A DNA stretch of 26,478 nt from an uncultured Candidatus Melainabacteria bacterium (GTDB lineage: Bacteria > Cyanobacteriota > Vampirovibrionia > Gastranaerophilales > Gastranaerophilaceae): NCBI GenBank assembly GCA_934692665.1, contig CAKUUG010000026.1:1-26478 (forward strand), read 5' to 3'. The notes beneath the pieces were generated by a model. The model searched no databases. It worked only from the letters and a program-made list of their open reading frames with translations, and was not told the origin of the DNA. Shown here in pieces: positions 1 to 7,850 of the stretch. Numbering within the stretch: position 1 is the first letter of the stretch; the number at the start of each line of letters is the position of its first letter. Both the position numbers and the translations under genes were made by a program.

Positions 1-1112
1 AACATTACTATAATTCCTGTTATTATCATAACAATTGAAACAGATAGCATATAATTGTCTTGTTTATTTGTAGAATCAGGTATCGTTGCAATACCACATG
101 AAAATTTTAGCTGTCCCAAATCATCAAACATTGTACAAGACAAATTGTACAACAAATACTCACAAACATATTTTGCATCATCTACTGTAGTATCAGGCAT
201 AATGATTGCGATTTTGTCACCGCCGAATCTTCCTAGAATATCTGTGTTTCTAACATTACGTTTGATTTTTTTTGCAACTTCTTTTATGACACTATCACCT
301 TTTGCATGTCCTAGTTCATTGTTTATTTCAGTGATATTTCCAATATCTAAAATACAAAAAGCAAGAGGTTTATTGTGTTCGAGAGAAGTTTTAATTTCAG
401 CCGCCAAATCTTCTTGCATTTTTTTGTGATTAGACAAACCTGTCAAAGAATCAATATCTGTATTTTTGTCTACAATATCAAGAAGTTGTTTGTTCTTGTA
501 AAAAAGTGCAAAGTAATTTGAGATTAATTTGTATAAATTCAAAAATTGGTTGTTATTGTTGTCGCAAAAAATCATAACACCAAACGTATCATTCAAAACA
601 GCAAGCGGTAATATACAAGTTTGGCTATTTGCAAAATAGCTTAAGTAATTCAATTTTAAATAATTAGAATCAGGCGTGATGATACATTTGTTGTCCATAA
701 AAGATTGAATTATCGGATTTTCTGTATCATTCAACATTATTTTTGAGTTGTAAGAAGAGCCTGTTTTGTCATTTAGCTTTAAATTAATACAGCTGGAATT
801 TTGATTACAAATACCGAGTGCAGAAAAATTCAAGTTTAATTTTTCTGAAATTTGGCTATGCAATTCATGAAACAAATAAATTGAATCTGTAGAATTTTGA
901 AAAACTTTGTTTAAAATAGTGATTATTTCTGAATAATTTGTGTCAACAGAATTGTTGTACGAATTTATATAACCGCTATAGAGCTTGTTTGAGGAAGTTT
1001 TTGAATTTAGAGGCAAAATTTTTGTATTGTCAATAGGATTCGAAATCCTTTTGTTTACAATATCGCTTCCTTTTGTAATTGGATTTGAATTTTTTATATT
1101 ACCAGAATCCAA
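1..1112 (-). CDS. GAF-like + degenerate GGDEF domain protein (3' end outside window)
   Basis: Signalling protein; 370 residues are visible and the C-terminus runs off the window. Residues about 60-205 look like a GAF-type sensor region, and the GGDEF fold begins at DSLTGL (221-226). The active-site loop reads GGDKI (297-301), so the fourth-position glutamate is lysine, and the usual second metal-binding aspartate is glycine (LDIGN). The c-di-GMP inhibitory-site motif RxxD (RNTD) is kept exactly five residues before GGDKI. This fits a c-di-GMP-binding or allosteric domain rather than an active cyclase (inference). The start is a TTG at 1112-1110, six nt after the Shine-Dalgarno AGAAAGG (1119-1125) and just after an in-frame TAG. 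After the last core strand (SCGIATIPDS) the usual ALYxAK helix is absent and a hydrophobic stretch follows. GGDEF fold is sure; activity is not. Confidence 0.88.
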   Translation of the reverse strand, partial: MDSGNIKNSNPITKGSDIVNKRISNPIDNTKILPLNSKTSSNKLYSGYINSYNNSVDTNYSEIITILNKVFQNSTDSIYLFHELHSQISEKLNLNFSALGICNQNSSCINLKLNDKTGSSYNSKIMLNDTENPIIQSFMDNKCIITPDSNYLKLNYLSYFANSQTCILPLAVLNDTFGVMIFCDNNNNQFLNLYKLISNYFALFYKNKQLLDIVDKNTDIDSLTGLSNHKKMQEDLAAEIKTSLEHNKPLAFCILDIGNITEINNELGHAKGDSVIKEVAKKIKRNVRNTDILGRFGGDKIAIIMPDTTVDDAKYVCEYLLYNLSCTMFDDLGQLKFSCGIATIPDSTNKQDNYMLSVSIVMIITGIIVM

Positions 1113-1220
1113 AACATACCTTTCTATCTACACACTTTGTTAATAATTAATAAACAACATCTGCAAAAATATTGCTATAACAAGACCAAAATAATGCCAA
1201 ATCTTTACATTTTTTAATAT

Positions 1221-1496
1221 TTAACCTAATTCTATCGTTTTTATTGCAGATTTATGACCATTTAAAATGTTTATTTTTGACTTTGGAAATTTTAATTCCG
1301 CTGCAAGAAAATCAACAATAGCCTTATTTGCTTTGCCTTCTTGGGCTTTTTCTTTTATTTTAATTTTAACAAAATCATCCAAAAATTCAATAGAGTTGTT
1401 TTTTGAATTTGCAACTACTTTGATTTTGAATTTAAATTTTGAATTCAATTGGATAAATTCTTTCAAATTATCCAGATTTTTTATTTTATTTTCCAT
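1221..1496 (-). CDS. yggU: YggU/DUF167 family protein
   Basis: Small conserved protein of 91 residues, the normal size for the UPF0235/DUF167 family. The family signature EGKANKAIVDFLA is present about residues 53-65, followed by the usual basic patch (KFPKSKINILNGHKS) and a hydrophobic end. The biochemical role of the family is unknown, though its fold is established. It lies between the GGDEF gene (same strand, 108 bases downstream) and rel (divergent, 91 bases between starts). No clear Shine-Dalgarno is seen before the ATG; the upstream bases are nearly all A and T. Confidence 0.87.
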   Translation of the reverse strand: MENKIKNLDNLKEFIQLNSKFKFKIKVVANSKNNSIEFLDDFVKIKIKEKAQEGKANKAIVDFLAAELKFPKSKINILNGHKSAIKTIELG

Positions 1497-1570
1497 AATT
1501 TTTTAATAAATACAACATTTAATATACACCAAAAACGATATAAGTAGTATATTATAATAATAAACAATAC

Positions 1571-1576
1571 TATAAT
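1571..1576 (+). promoter_or_regulatory. Candidate -10 box upstream of rel
   Basis: A perfect TATAAT lies 11 bases before the rel ATG; another lies at 1553-1558. No convincing -35 is visible in this AT-rich stretch. If the proximal box is used, the 5' leader would be only about 5 nt. Only a weak GGGCGG precedes the ATG. Confidence 0.3.
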
Positions 1577-1587
1577 ATGGGCGGTTT

Positions 1588-3822
1588 ATGACATATCAAG
1601 AAACATACGAAGAAATTAAAAAAGAATTAATAAAACAAAAAAGAACCGAAGAAGATATAAATCAAATAGAACAAGCTTATTTATGGGCAAAAGAGCTTCA
1701 CGAAGGACAGTTTAGGGCTTCGCAAGAACCTTATATTATGCATCCTGTTGAAGTTGCAAAAATTCTTGTAGATTTAAAATTGGACAAAGATACTATTATA
1801 GCAGCGTTTTTGCATGATGTTTTAGAAGATACAGAAACCACCCCCGAACAAATGGAAGAAAGATTTGGAAAAGATGTTGTCAATTTGGTACAAGGTGTTA
1901 CAAAATTAAGCAAATATCAATTCAAGTCAAAAGAAGAACGCCAAGCAGAAAACTTTAGACGAATGTTCATTGCAATGGCCCAAGATATTAGAATCATCGT
2001 TCTAAAATTGGCAGACAGATTGCACAACATGAGAACTTTGACTTATATGACTGCTGTAAAACAGAAAAAAATTGCACAAGAGACAATTGACATTTTTGCA
2101 CCACTTGCAAACAGACTAGGTATGGGGAAATTAAAAGCCGAATTGGAGGATTTGTCGCTTAGGTATTTGAATCCTGAAAAATATTACGAAATTGCAAAAT
2201 TAATTTCAGAAACAAAAGCTATGCGTGATTCTACAGTCAATTCTTTAATCGAACAAATAAAAAAAGAACTGGAAAAAAATAAAATAAAAGCAACAATAAA
2301 AGGACGTGCAAAACATTATTATAGTATATATAATAAAATGCAAAGATTAAATGTATCTTTTGACCAATTGTACGATATAACTGCCGTAAGAGTAATTGTA
2401 GACAGCGAAAGAGAATGTTACCAAGTTCTTGGCATAATTCACCAACTATTCAAACCAATCCCCGGACGTTTCAAAGATTACATTGCTATGCCAAAAGGAA
2501 ATATGTACAGATCATTGCATACTTCTGTCATTGGTGCAAAAAACAAACCTGTAGAAATACAAATCAGGACTCACAAAATGCATGAAGTTGCAGAATATGG
2601 GGTTGCCGCACATTGGAGATACAAAGAATCAGGCTCAATTAAAGCCAACAATAAAAAAGATGTTCAATTTTCATGGATGCGAAAAGTTATGGAAATGGAC
2701 AAAGATTCAACAGATGCAAAAGATTTTGTTGAAAGTGTAAAATTAGATTTATTTAATGACCAAGTTTTTGCTTTTACTCCAAATGGAGATGTTTTTGATT
2801 TGCCGCAAAATTCTACTCCTGTTGATTTTGCTTATAGAATTCATACAGAAGTCGGGCATAGAACAGTTGGAGCATTGATTAACGGAAGAATTGCACAACT
2901 GGATACAAAATTGAAAAACGGCGATATAGTAGAAATTCTAACTTCTAAACAATTTATGCCAAAAATCGACTGGCTTAATTTTGTTGTTACAAAAAATGCA
3001 ATATCAAAAATCCGCCAATGGTACAAAAAATTCAACAGAGAAGACAATATTCAGCTTGGGAAAAATAATCTCGAACTTGAATTGACTAAAGCAAATTTTG
3101 ATGAATTAACAAGACTAGGCATTATTGAAAAAGCTGCAAAAGAAATGAATTACAAAACAACGGATGATTTGTTTGCAGCATTGGGTTATGGCGAAACTAC
3201 AATTCATAAAGTAATAAATGTTCTAAAAAAATACGAAGCACCAAAAACAGACGAACAATTGGCACAAGAACAAGGGAAAACTCTTGCTAAAAAGAACAGA
3301 AACAAGAAAAATGACATAGAAGGTTTGGATGGTTTGTTGTGGTCGCTTGCAAAATGTTGTTCTCCGATTCCAGGAGAACCGATAGTCGGTGTCGTCACAC
3401 GTTCAAAAGGTGTTAGTGTGCATAGATTGGATTGTAAATGTTTGTGTAATATTGAACCGGAAAGAATGATTGATATTCAATGGGCAGAAAACAACACAAA
3501 AGCAGTATATTTGGCACATATTAGAATAGAATGTTTAGATAGAGTAGGAATTTTGAGAGATATATTGATGAAAACCGGAGATTTGGGCATTAATATAATA
3601 TATTCAAATACATATTTAAAAGGCAGAAAATTTGGAATAATCGATTTGGGAATTGAGCTTGACAATATCGAAACATTAAAAAAAGTAATCCAAAATATTC
3701 AATCAATAAATGATGTCTTTTCTGTTCGAAGATTACAACAAAAAGAAAACCTAAATCAAGCAAAAACTTCAAAAAAGAAAAAATACAAACAAACTTCTAA
3801 CAAGGAACAAAAAAATGATTGA
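1588..3822 (+). CDS. rel: Bifunctional (p)ppGpp synthetase/hydrolase (RelA/SpoT family)
   Basis: Makes and degrades the stringent-response alarmone (p)ppGpp in the cytoplasm. At 744 residues it is the usual length of a long RSH enzyme. Domains in order: HD hydrolase with H52 and the HDVLEDT block (76-82); synthetase with RAKHYYSIYNKM and the ...NMYRSLHTS block; TGS from about residue 391; a Cys-containing region (AKCCSPIPGE); and a C-terminal ACT domain from about 640. The charged motif before the synthetase core is RFKD (294-297), the RxKD type of bifunctional enzymes, not the ExDD type of synthetase-only RelA. With the intact HD motifs this argues for both activities. Its last bases overlap ribF by 8 nt, so the two are probably co-translated. 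It is likely the only long RSH in the genome, which cannot be tested here. Confidence 0.97.
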   Translation: MTYQETYEEIKKELIKQKRTEEDINQIEQAYLWAKELHEGQFRASQEPYIMHPVEVAKILVDLKLDKDTIIAAFLHDVLEDTETTPEQMEERFGKDVVNLVQGVTKLSKYQFKSKEERQAENFRRMFIAMAQDIRIIVLKLADRLHNMRTLTYMTAVKQKKIAQETIDIFAPLANRLGMGKLKAELEDLSLRYLNPEKYYEIAKLISETKAMRDSTVNSLIEQIKKELEKNKIKATIKGRAKHYYSIYNKMQRLNVSFDQLYDITAVRVIVDSERECYQVLGIIHQLFKPIPGRFKDYIAMPKGNMYRSLHTSVIGAKNKPVEIQIRTHKMHEVAEYGVAAHWRYKESGSIKANNKKDVQFSWMRKVMEMDKDSTDAKDFVESVKLDLFNDQVFAFTPNGDVFDLPQNSTPVDFAYRIHTEVGHRTVGALINGRIAQLDTKLKNGDIVEILTSKQFMPKIDWLNFVVTKNAISKIRQWYKKFNREDNIQLGKNNLELELTKANFDELTRLGIIEKAAKEMNYKTTDDLFAALGYGETTIHKVINVLKKYEAPKTDEQLAQEQGKTLAKKNRNKKNDIEGLDGLLWSLAKCCSPIPGEPIVGVVTRSKGVSVHRLDCKCLCNIEPERMIDIQWAENNTKAVYLAHIRIECLDRVGILRDILMKTGDLGINIIYSNTYLKGRKFGIIDLGIELDNIETLKKVIQNIQSINDVFSVRRLQQKENLNQAKTSKKKKYKQTSNKEQKND

Positions 3823-4735
3823 AACGTTTGCAAAAATTGAAAAAAACAAAGGTATTGCAATAGCTTTAGGTTTTTTTGACGGCATGCATCTTGGTCATAG
3901 AAAAATTATAAAAACTCTCGTAACAGAAGGCAAAAAAAGAGACATAAAAACCGCAGTTGTTACATTTAGCCAAAATCCTGCAAACTATTTTAGCGAAAAA
4001 CAAATCCCAAACATTCAATCTTCAAAAGAAAGAGAGTTAATTCTTGAAGAATTGGGGGTTGATTATTTATACGAATTAGATTTTGAAGAATATAAAAACC
4101 TCTTGGCTTGCGAATATTTGTCTGATGTTTTAGTAAAATATTTTCAACCGAAATTGATTATAACAGGCTACAATCACACATTTGGTGCTGATGTAAAAGG
4201 CAGCAGTTTTATCAAAGAAAATGAAGACAAATACAATTATGATTGCATAATTGTGCCAGAAGTTTTATATCAACATAAAGAAGAAGTTAGTTCTACAATA
4301 ATCAGAAAACATATCACACAAGGACACTTAAATGCTGCAAATGCATTGCTTGGAAAAAATTTCTCAATAATAAATTCTGTTATTGCAGGAAAAAAACTTG
4401 CAAGTAATTTGGGTTATCCGACAGCAAATATTGTCTGGCCGGATAGCATTGTGAAATTACCTTATGGGGTCTATTTTGGTTATGCAGTTGTAGAAGAAAG
4501 AACTATGCCGGCATTAATTGCTTGGGGTGTTAGCCCTACAACTTCAGCTGATAAAGAAGAAAAACTTGAAGCGCATTTGTATGATTTTGATAAAAACATT
4601 TATGGAAAAATAATGCGTTTGATTTTTGTAAAAAAATTAAGAAATGAAGAATATTTCCCCACAATCGCTATTTTAAAAGAACAGTTAGATAGCGACTGGG
4701 AAGCATTTGAACAATGGGCAAAACAACGTTTTTAA
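3815..4735 (+). CDS. ribF: Bifunctional riboflavin kinase/FAD synthetase
   Basis: Converts riboflavin to FMN and FMN to FAD. The 306 residues match the family length. The N-terminal FAD synthetase (nucleotidyltransferase) domain has GFFDGMHLGH (19-28) and the GYNHTFG block corresponding to the family's GxDFRFG. The C-terminal flavokinase domain has GYPTANI (200-206), LPYGVYFG, and the terminal KLRNEEYF helix. The usual NIGxxPT segment reads AWGVSPTT, a mild variation. The ATG overlaps the end of rel by 8 nt and has the Shine-Dalgarno AAGGAA inside rel. Confidence 0.96.
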   Translation: MIETFAKIEKNKGIAIALGFFDGMHLGHRKIIKTLVTEGKKRDIKTAVVTFSQNPANYFSEKQIPNIQSSKERELILEELGVDYLYELDFEEYKNLLACEYLSDVLVKYFQPKLIITGYNHTFGADVKGSSFIKENEDKYNYDCIIVPEVLYQHKEEVSSTIIRKHITQGHLNAANALLGKNFSIINSVIAGKKLASNLGYPTANIVWPDSIVKLPYGVYFGYAVVEERTMPALIAWGVSPTTSADKEEKLEAHLYDFDKNIYGKIMRLIFVKKLRNEEYFPTIAILKEQLDSDWEAFEQWAKQRF

Positions 4736-4830
4736 TTTGTTAAGAAATTATAATTTTATTTAATTATTTGTTTTACAAATGTAGAATTAATGCTAACATT
4801 ATATAGCATTAATAACTTTTGTTAAGAAAT
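4736..4830. repeat. 13-bp direct repeats flanking a 10-bp-stem hairpin
   Basis: TTTGTTAAGAAAT occurs at 4736-4748 and again at 4818-4830. Between them is a perfect inverted repeat, ATTAATGCTA (4786-4795) and TAGCATTAAT (4804-4813), with an 8-nt loop and a short T-run after it. The hairpin may end ribF transcription. The repeat may be a promoter or regulator site, since a related TTGTTAAAGAAG + TTATAATTT element occurs at 22621-22641. The rest of the 178-base gap (4736-4913) holds no gene that I can see. Confidence 0.5.
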
Positions 4831-4895
4831 AAAAATTTTTAGCAAAAAGGTAGCAAATTTTTTCATTCACCAGTTTTTATTAACTTGTGTTTTAT

Positions 4896-4913
4896 AAGGG
4901 GATCATGACTTAA
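4896..4913 (+). promoter_or_regulatory. Shine-Dalgarno and 2-codon mini-ORF before 4914 gene
   Basis: AAGGGG at 4896-4901 precedes two possible starts. The nearer, ATG at 4905, encodes only Met-Thr-stop (4905-4913), and its TAA abuts the ATG of the long gene at 4914. Spacing to the long gene is 12 nt, longer than ideal. The mini-ORF may be chance or may influence initiation. Confidence 0.35.
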
Positions 4914-6011
4914 ATGAAACTATCGTCGGTAAACGCAACCAATGTAAATAATAACCAAAATTACCGGAATATAAACAACAATTACAATAACTCGCAAAGT
5001 AATAATATTTCTTCTAAAAAAGTAAATTTTACAGGTGGTGGAACAGGTTCACCCCTTGATGCATTTGTAAAATTTTGGCAAGTAGTTGACCAAGGTGGCA
5101 GAGCCCTACAATTTACAGTAGAAGATATGTTTGGAACGAATTTTCCTCGTTCATATAAAGGCTTAACAGCAGGTAAAAAATACACAGGAAAATACAACTG
5201 GACAGCATTTGCACAAGAAGCAATAAGAGAATTTTTAACAGGTCCAACTATGACGTTTTTCCCTGTCGCAGCACTTACTTTTTCAAAACACACTTTTGGT
5301 GCTTCAGCTAATATTAGAAACGAAAACGTTAACAACTTATCTTATTTGTTAAACGGAATCAAAGAAGGAAGTGCAAGCGAAGTTTCTGGCGAATTCTTGT
5401 CTAAAGTTTCTAGAGATTTGTTAAACCAAACGCTAGATAGCGTAAATGACAACAAAAGCAATCTCAAAACAGAAAGCGAAGAGCTTGCAGGACAGTTAAA
5501 AGAATATTTTAAAACGTTTAGTGCAGTTTCGGATGCTAAAGGAAATGCAAAAAAACTAGCAAAAGCAAATCTAAAAGAACAAGAAACATCAGTATTTAAA
5601 ACTTTTGAAAAGATAATCAAAAAGAACAAAGCAAACTACTCTGATACTAATTTCCAATCAGTAAAATACAGTATCAATGAAGCAACAACAGGTTCTGCTG
5701 ATTTTAAAGAATATATTGATTATGCAGCATCATATATCCATGACTTTATCAAAAAACAAGATGTTGCAAAAAACTCAGGAATAGTAAACACAAATAGCAA
5801 CGTAATAACTGCATTTAAAAACAATCTAACAGGTAAACGTATGTTTACAATGTTCAATATGATTGTTCTAACAGGTTTATTGATGCGACAAATTCCAAAA
5901 TTATACACAAAAGCAACAGGCAAAGTAAATCCAAATGCAGTAAACATATACAACGAAGCCTCTAGCAGGAAAAATCAACCTGAAGGTAACAAGGAGGTAA
6001 ACAATGCTTAG
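4914..6011 (+). CDS. Unrecognised protein with Asn-rich N-terminus and VNFTG motif
   Basis: 365 residues with no domain I can name. The N-terminus (1-40) is low-complexity and Asn-rich, with no signal peptide, and ends in VNFTGGG. A conserved-looking block follows (DMFGTNFPRSYKGL, then IREFLTGPTM) running into a hydrophobic stretch about 113-130. The middle is Lys/Asn/Ser-rich and helical (about 150-280). Near the C-terminus a second hydrophobic stretch (MFNMIVLTGLLM) is followed by PKLYTKATG and NPN. It overlaps the next gene by 8 nt, and that gene's strong ribosome site AAGGAGG lies inside this one, so the two are an operon. I infer a membrane-associated, lineage-specific protein; the function is unknown. 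Confidence 0.85.
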   Translation: MKLSSVNATNVNNNQNYRNINNNYNNSQSNNISSKKVNFTGGGTGSPLDAFVKFWQVVDQGGRALQFTVEDMFGTNFPRSYKGLTAGKKYTGKYNWTAFAQEAIREFLTGPTMTFFPVAALTFSKHTFGASANIRNENVNNLSYLLNGIKEGSASEVSGEFLSKVSRDLLNQTLDSVNDNKSNLKTESEELAGQLKEYFKTFSAVSDAKGNAKKLAKANLKEQETSVFKTFEKIIKKNKANYSDTNFQSVKYSINEATTGSADFKEYIDYAASYIHDFIKKQDVAKNSGIVNTNSNVITAFKNNLTGKRMFTMFNMIVLTGLLMRQIPKLYTKATGKVNPNAVNIYNEASSRKNQPEGNKEVNNA

Positions 6012-7113
6012 TAAAGTTTCAATGAATACCTCTAAAATAACAACAGCACTCTCAAATACTGCAAGTTCAGTTGGCCGCAAAGTTAACGGTAGCAAAATCG
6101 CACAAAAAGCTTTGAAATACACTGACCCAAAAGGCTTTAACAATACATTTGGAGTGTTAGTCGGCTTGATGACAGCGATGGTTGTAGCCCCTAGGGTTTT
6201 AACAGCCGCAAAAAGAAATCCTAACGACAAAGAAGCAACAAAAGACGAAATCACAGAAATTTTATTTAGAGATGTACAAACTTGTGCAATAATTTTGTTT
6301 GCTTTAAAGATTTTAAACTCAATAATTGCAAGCAAAGTAGGTAAAATGAGCGGTTTACCTATGACAAACAAACCTTTTGAAAAAGTGTTTGATACAAATT
6401 CAAAAGGAATGCAAGGCGCAAAAGACAAAGCTTGCGAATTAATTCAACATCCTGCCCAAAAATTGAAAAAAATCGGAAAAAATTTCATTGATTTAATTCA
6501 CCCGACAGGCGGCGTAAGATCATTAGGCGACAGCGAATTTGTAACTAAATATTCAGGTTTCAATTCTTTTGACGAAGTCGGAAAAATGTTCAGCCAAATC
6601 AACGAACAAGGTGGTAATGCAGATAAAGTGTTCAAAAATAAAGTTTTGAAAAATCTGATTGAAAATCAAACTGCAAAACTAAATGAAGCAACAGAAAAAT
6701 TATCATCAAATATTGGAGGTGCAGCTGAAGAAGTTGATATCTACAAAGCAAACATCAAAAGCCTTGAAAAACTTAGAAATAAAGGTGTTGGCTGCTTTAG
6801 GAATAACGGAGAGCAAATTGATGATTCTGTTAGAGAAATGCTATTAAATTACTTTAAAGACTCAAAAAATGCACTAGTTGTTAATGGCGGTCGCTTGTCT
6901 TCAAGTCTTCGAACAGTAGCACTTGCAATAGAATCAATATATTTGGGCTTTGGGCTACCTGCATTGAACCAAAAACGATTAGAAAAGAAATATCTATCCA
7001 ACAATGCAAATGAAAAAGAATTAAGCACAGTTCAAAATAATAACGACACTGCATTAATTGGTGCAAAATTAGATACAGATGAAGCAAGATTGTTCAAACA
7101 ATTTGTAAAATAA
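6004..7113 (+). CDS. Unrecognised membrane-associated protein, partner of 4914 gene
   Basis: 369 residues with no recognised domain. Likely membrane segments are about 48-68 (FGVLVGLMTAMVVAPRVL) and 92-112 (CAIILFALKILNSIIA), with a third hydrophobic stretch near 310-325 (ESIYLGFGLPAL). The long middle is hydrophilic and helical, with IHPTGGVRSLGDSEF near 163-177. The hydrophobic-turn pattern G...P.L followed by basic residues and NPN recalls the C-terminus of the upstream gene, suggesting distant kinship. The start at 6004 is supported by AAGGAGG at 5991-5997 with a 6-nt gap. It overlaps the upstream gene and is probably translated with it. Confidence 0.85.
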   Translation: MLSKVSMNTSKITTALSNTASSVGRKVNGSKIAQKALKYTDPKGFNNTFGVLVGLMTAMVVAPRVLTAAKRNPNDKEATKDEITEILFRDVQTCAIILFALKILNSIIASKVGKMSGLPMTNKPFEKVFDTNSKGMQGAKDKACELIQHPAQKLKKIGKNFIDLIHPTGGVRSLGDSEFVTKYSGFNSFDEVGKMFSQINEQGGNADKVFKNKVLKNLIENQTAKLNEATEKLSSNIGGAAEEVDIYKANIKSLEKLRNKGVGCFRNNGEQIDDSVREMLLNYFKDSKNALVVNGGRLSSSLRTVALAIESIYLGFGLPALNQKRLEKKYLSNNANEKELSTVQNNNDTALIGAKLDTDEARLFKQFVK

Positions 7114-7125
7114 GTATTTGAATTA

Positions 7126-7160
7126 TTAACTCTATTCTAATACAATAAGAACAGAGTTAA
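7126..7160 (+). promoter_or_regulatory. Hairpin in the leader of dedA
   Basis: TTAACTCTATTCT (7126-7138) pairs with AGAACAGAGTTAA (7148-7160) with one mismatch and a 9-nt loop. It ends just before the dedA Shine-Dalgarno GAGGAA (7162-7167). There is no T-run after it, so it is more likely a leader or processing hairpin than a simple terminator of the upstream pair. Confidence 0.45.
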
Positions 7161-7170
7161 TGAGGAAAAT

Positions 7171-7791
7171 ATGATAGAAAATACAATTTTTGCTATAGTA
7201 AGTTGGATACAAAACGTAATCACGTCAATGGGCGTCTGGGGTGTTGCATTGTTAATGGCAATAGAATCATGCAATATTCCTCTCCCATCAGAAGCAATAC
7301 TGCCATTTGCAGGGTATTTAGTTACAAAAGGAGTCTTTAATATACACCAAGCCGCACTTTTTGGTGCAATAGGATGTGTGATTGGTTCAATTCCTTCTTA
7401 TTATTTGGGATATTTTGGCGGTAGAAAATTTGTTGAAAAATATGGAAAATATTTTTTAATTTCAAAACATGATTTAGAAATAGCAGACAAATGGGTAGAC
7501 AAATACGGCGACTGGTCGTTTTTTGTATGCAGAATGTTGCCTGTTGTAAGGACATTTATTTCTTTGCCTGCAGGTATTTTGCGAGCTAAAAAGAGATTTT
7601 TCTTTACTTTTACATTTTTTGGTTCATTAATTTGGAGCTATATATTAGTTTATATTGGCATAAAATTAGGTGAAAACACCGACAAATTAAAACACCTTTG
7701 GCACAAATTTGATGCAGTAATTATAATTTTATGTATAATTTTGGGAATAATTTACATTTATCATCATATAAAAAATCTGAAAAATTCTTAA
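7171..7791 (+). CDS. DedA/VTT family inner-membrane protein
   Basis: 206-residue polytopic membrane protein of the DedA family (VTT domain), whose members are linked to lipid-carrier or phospholipid flipping and envelope homeostasis. Visible family features: a first hydrophobic segment followed by AIESCNIPLPSEAILPFAG (acidic and proline residues of the re-entrant loop), IGSIPSYYLGYFGGRKF, then FFVCRMLPVVRTFISLPAG, which carries the conserved arginines and the F/R-P-R-G pattern, and a final transmembrane pair. The start has GAGGAA at 7162-7167. A strong terminator follows, so this gene closes the transcription unit. Which lipid it handles cannot be told from sequence. Confidence 0.94.
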   Translation: MIENTIFAIVSWIQNVITSMGVWGVALLMAIESCNIPLPSEAILPFAGYLVTKGVFNIHQAALFGAIGCVIGSIPSYYLGYFGGRKFVEKYGKYFLISKHDLEIADKWVDKYGDWSFFVCRMLPVVRTFISLPAGILRAKKRFFFTFTFFGSLIWSYILVYIGIKLGENTDKLKHLWHKFDAVIIILCIILGIIYIYHHIKNLKNS

Positions 7792-7798
7792 AAAACAT

Positions 7799-7838
7799 AA
7801 ATCTACCGGCTTTTTCGCACAAATCGGTAGATTTTTTC
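7799..7838 (+). terminator. Rho-independent terminator after dedA
   Basis: AAATCTACCG (7799-7808) pairs with CGGTAGATTT (7825-7834), a perfect 10-bp stem with a 16-nt loop followed by a run of T. It lies 8 bases after the dedA stop. Confidence 0.85.
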
Positions 7839-7850
7839 TAATTTGTTTAA

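Noticed and set aside
55..429. Plus-strand open frame of 124 residues
   Set aside because: Lies antisense within the GGDEF gene; the minus strand carries DSLTGL and the GGDKI loop in one long frame with a good ribosome site.
4982..5335. Minus-strand open frame of 117 residues
   Set aside because: Antisense shadow of the 4914 gene, with no start signal.
5901..6428. Minus-strand open frame of 175 residues
   Set aside because: Antisense to the overlapping unknown pair, which has strong ribosome sites and consistent codon use. The frame shows no domain.
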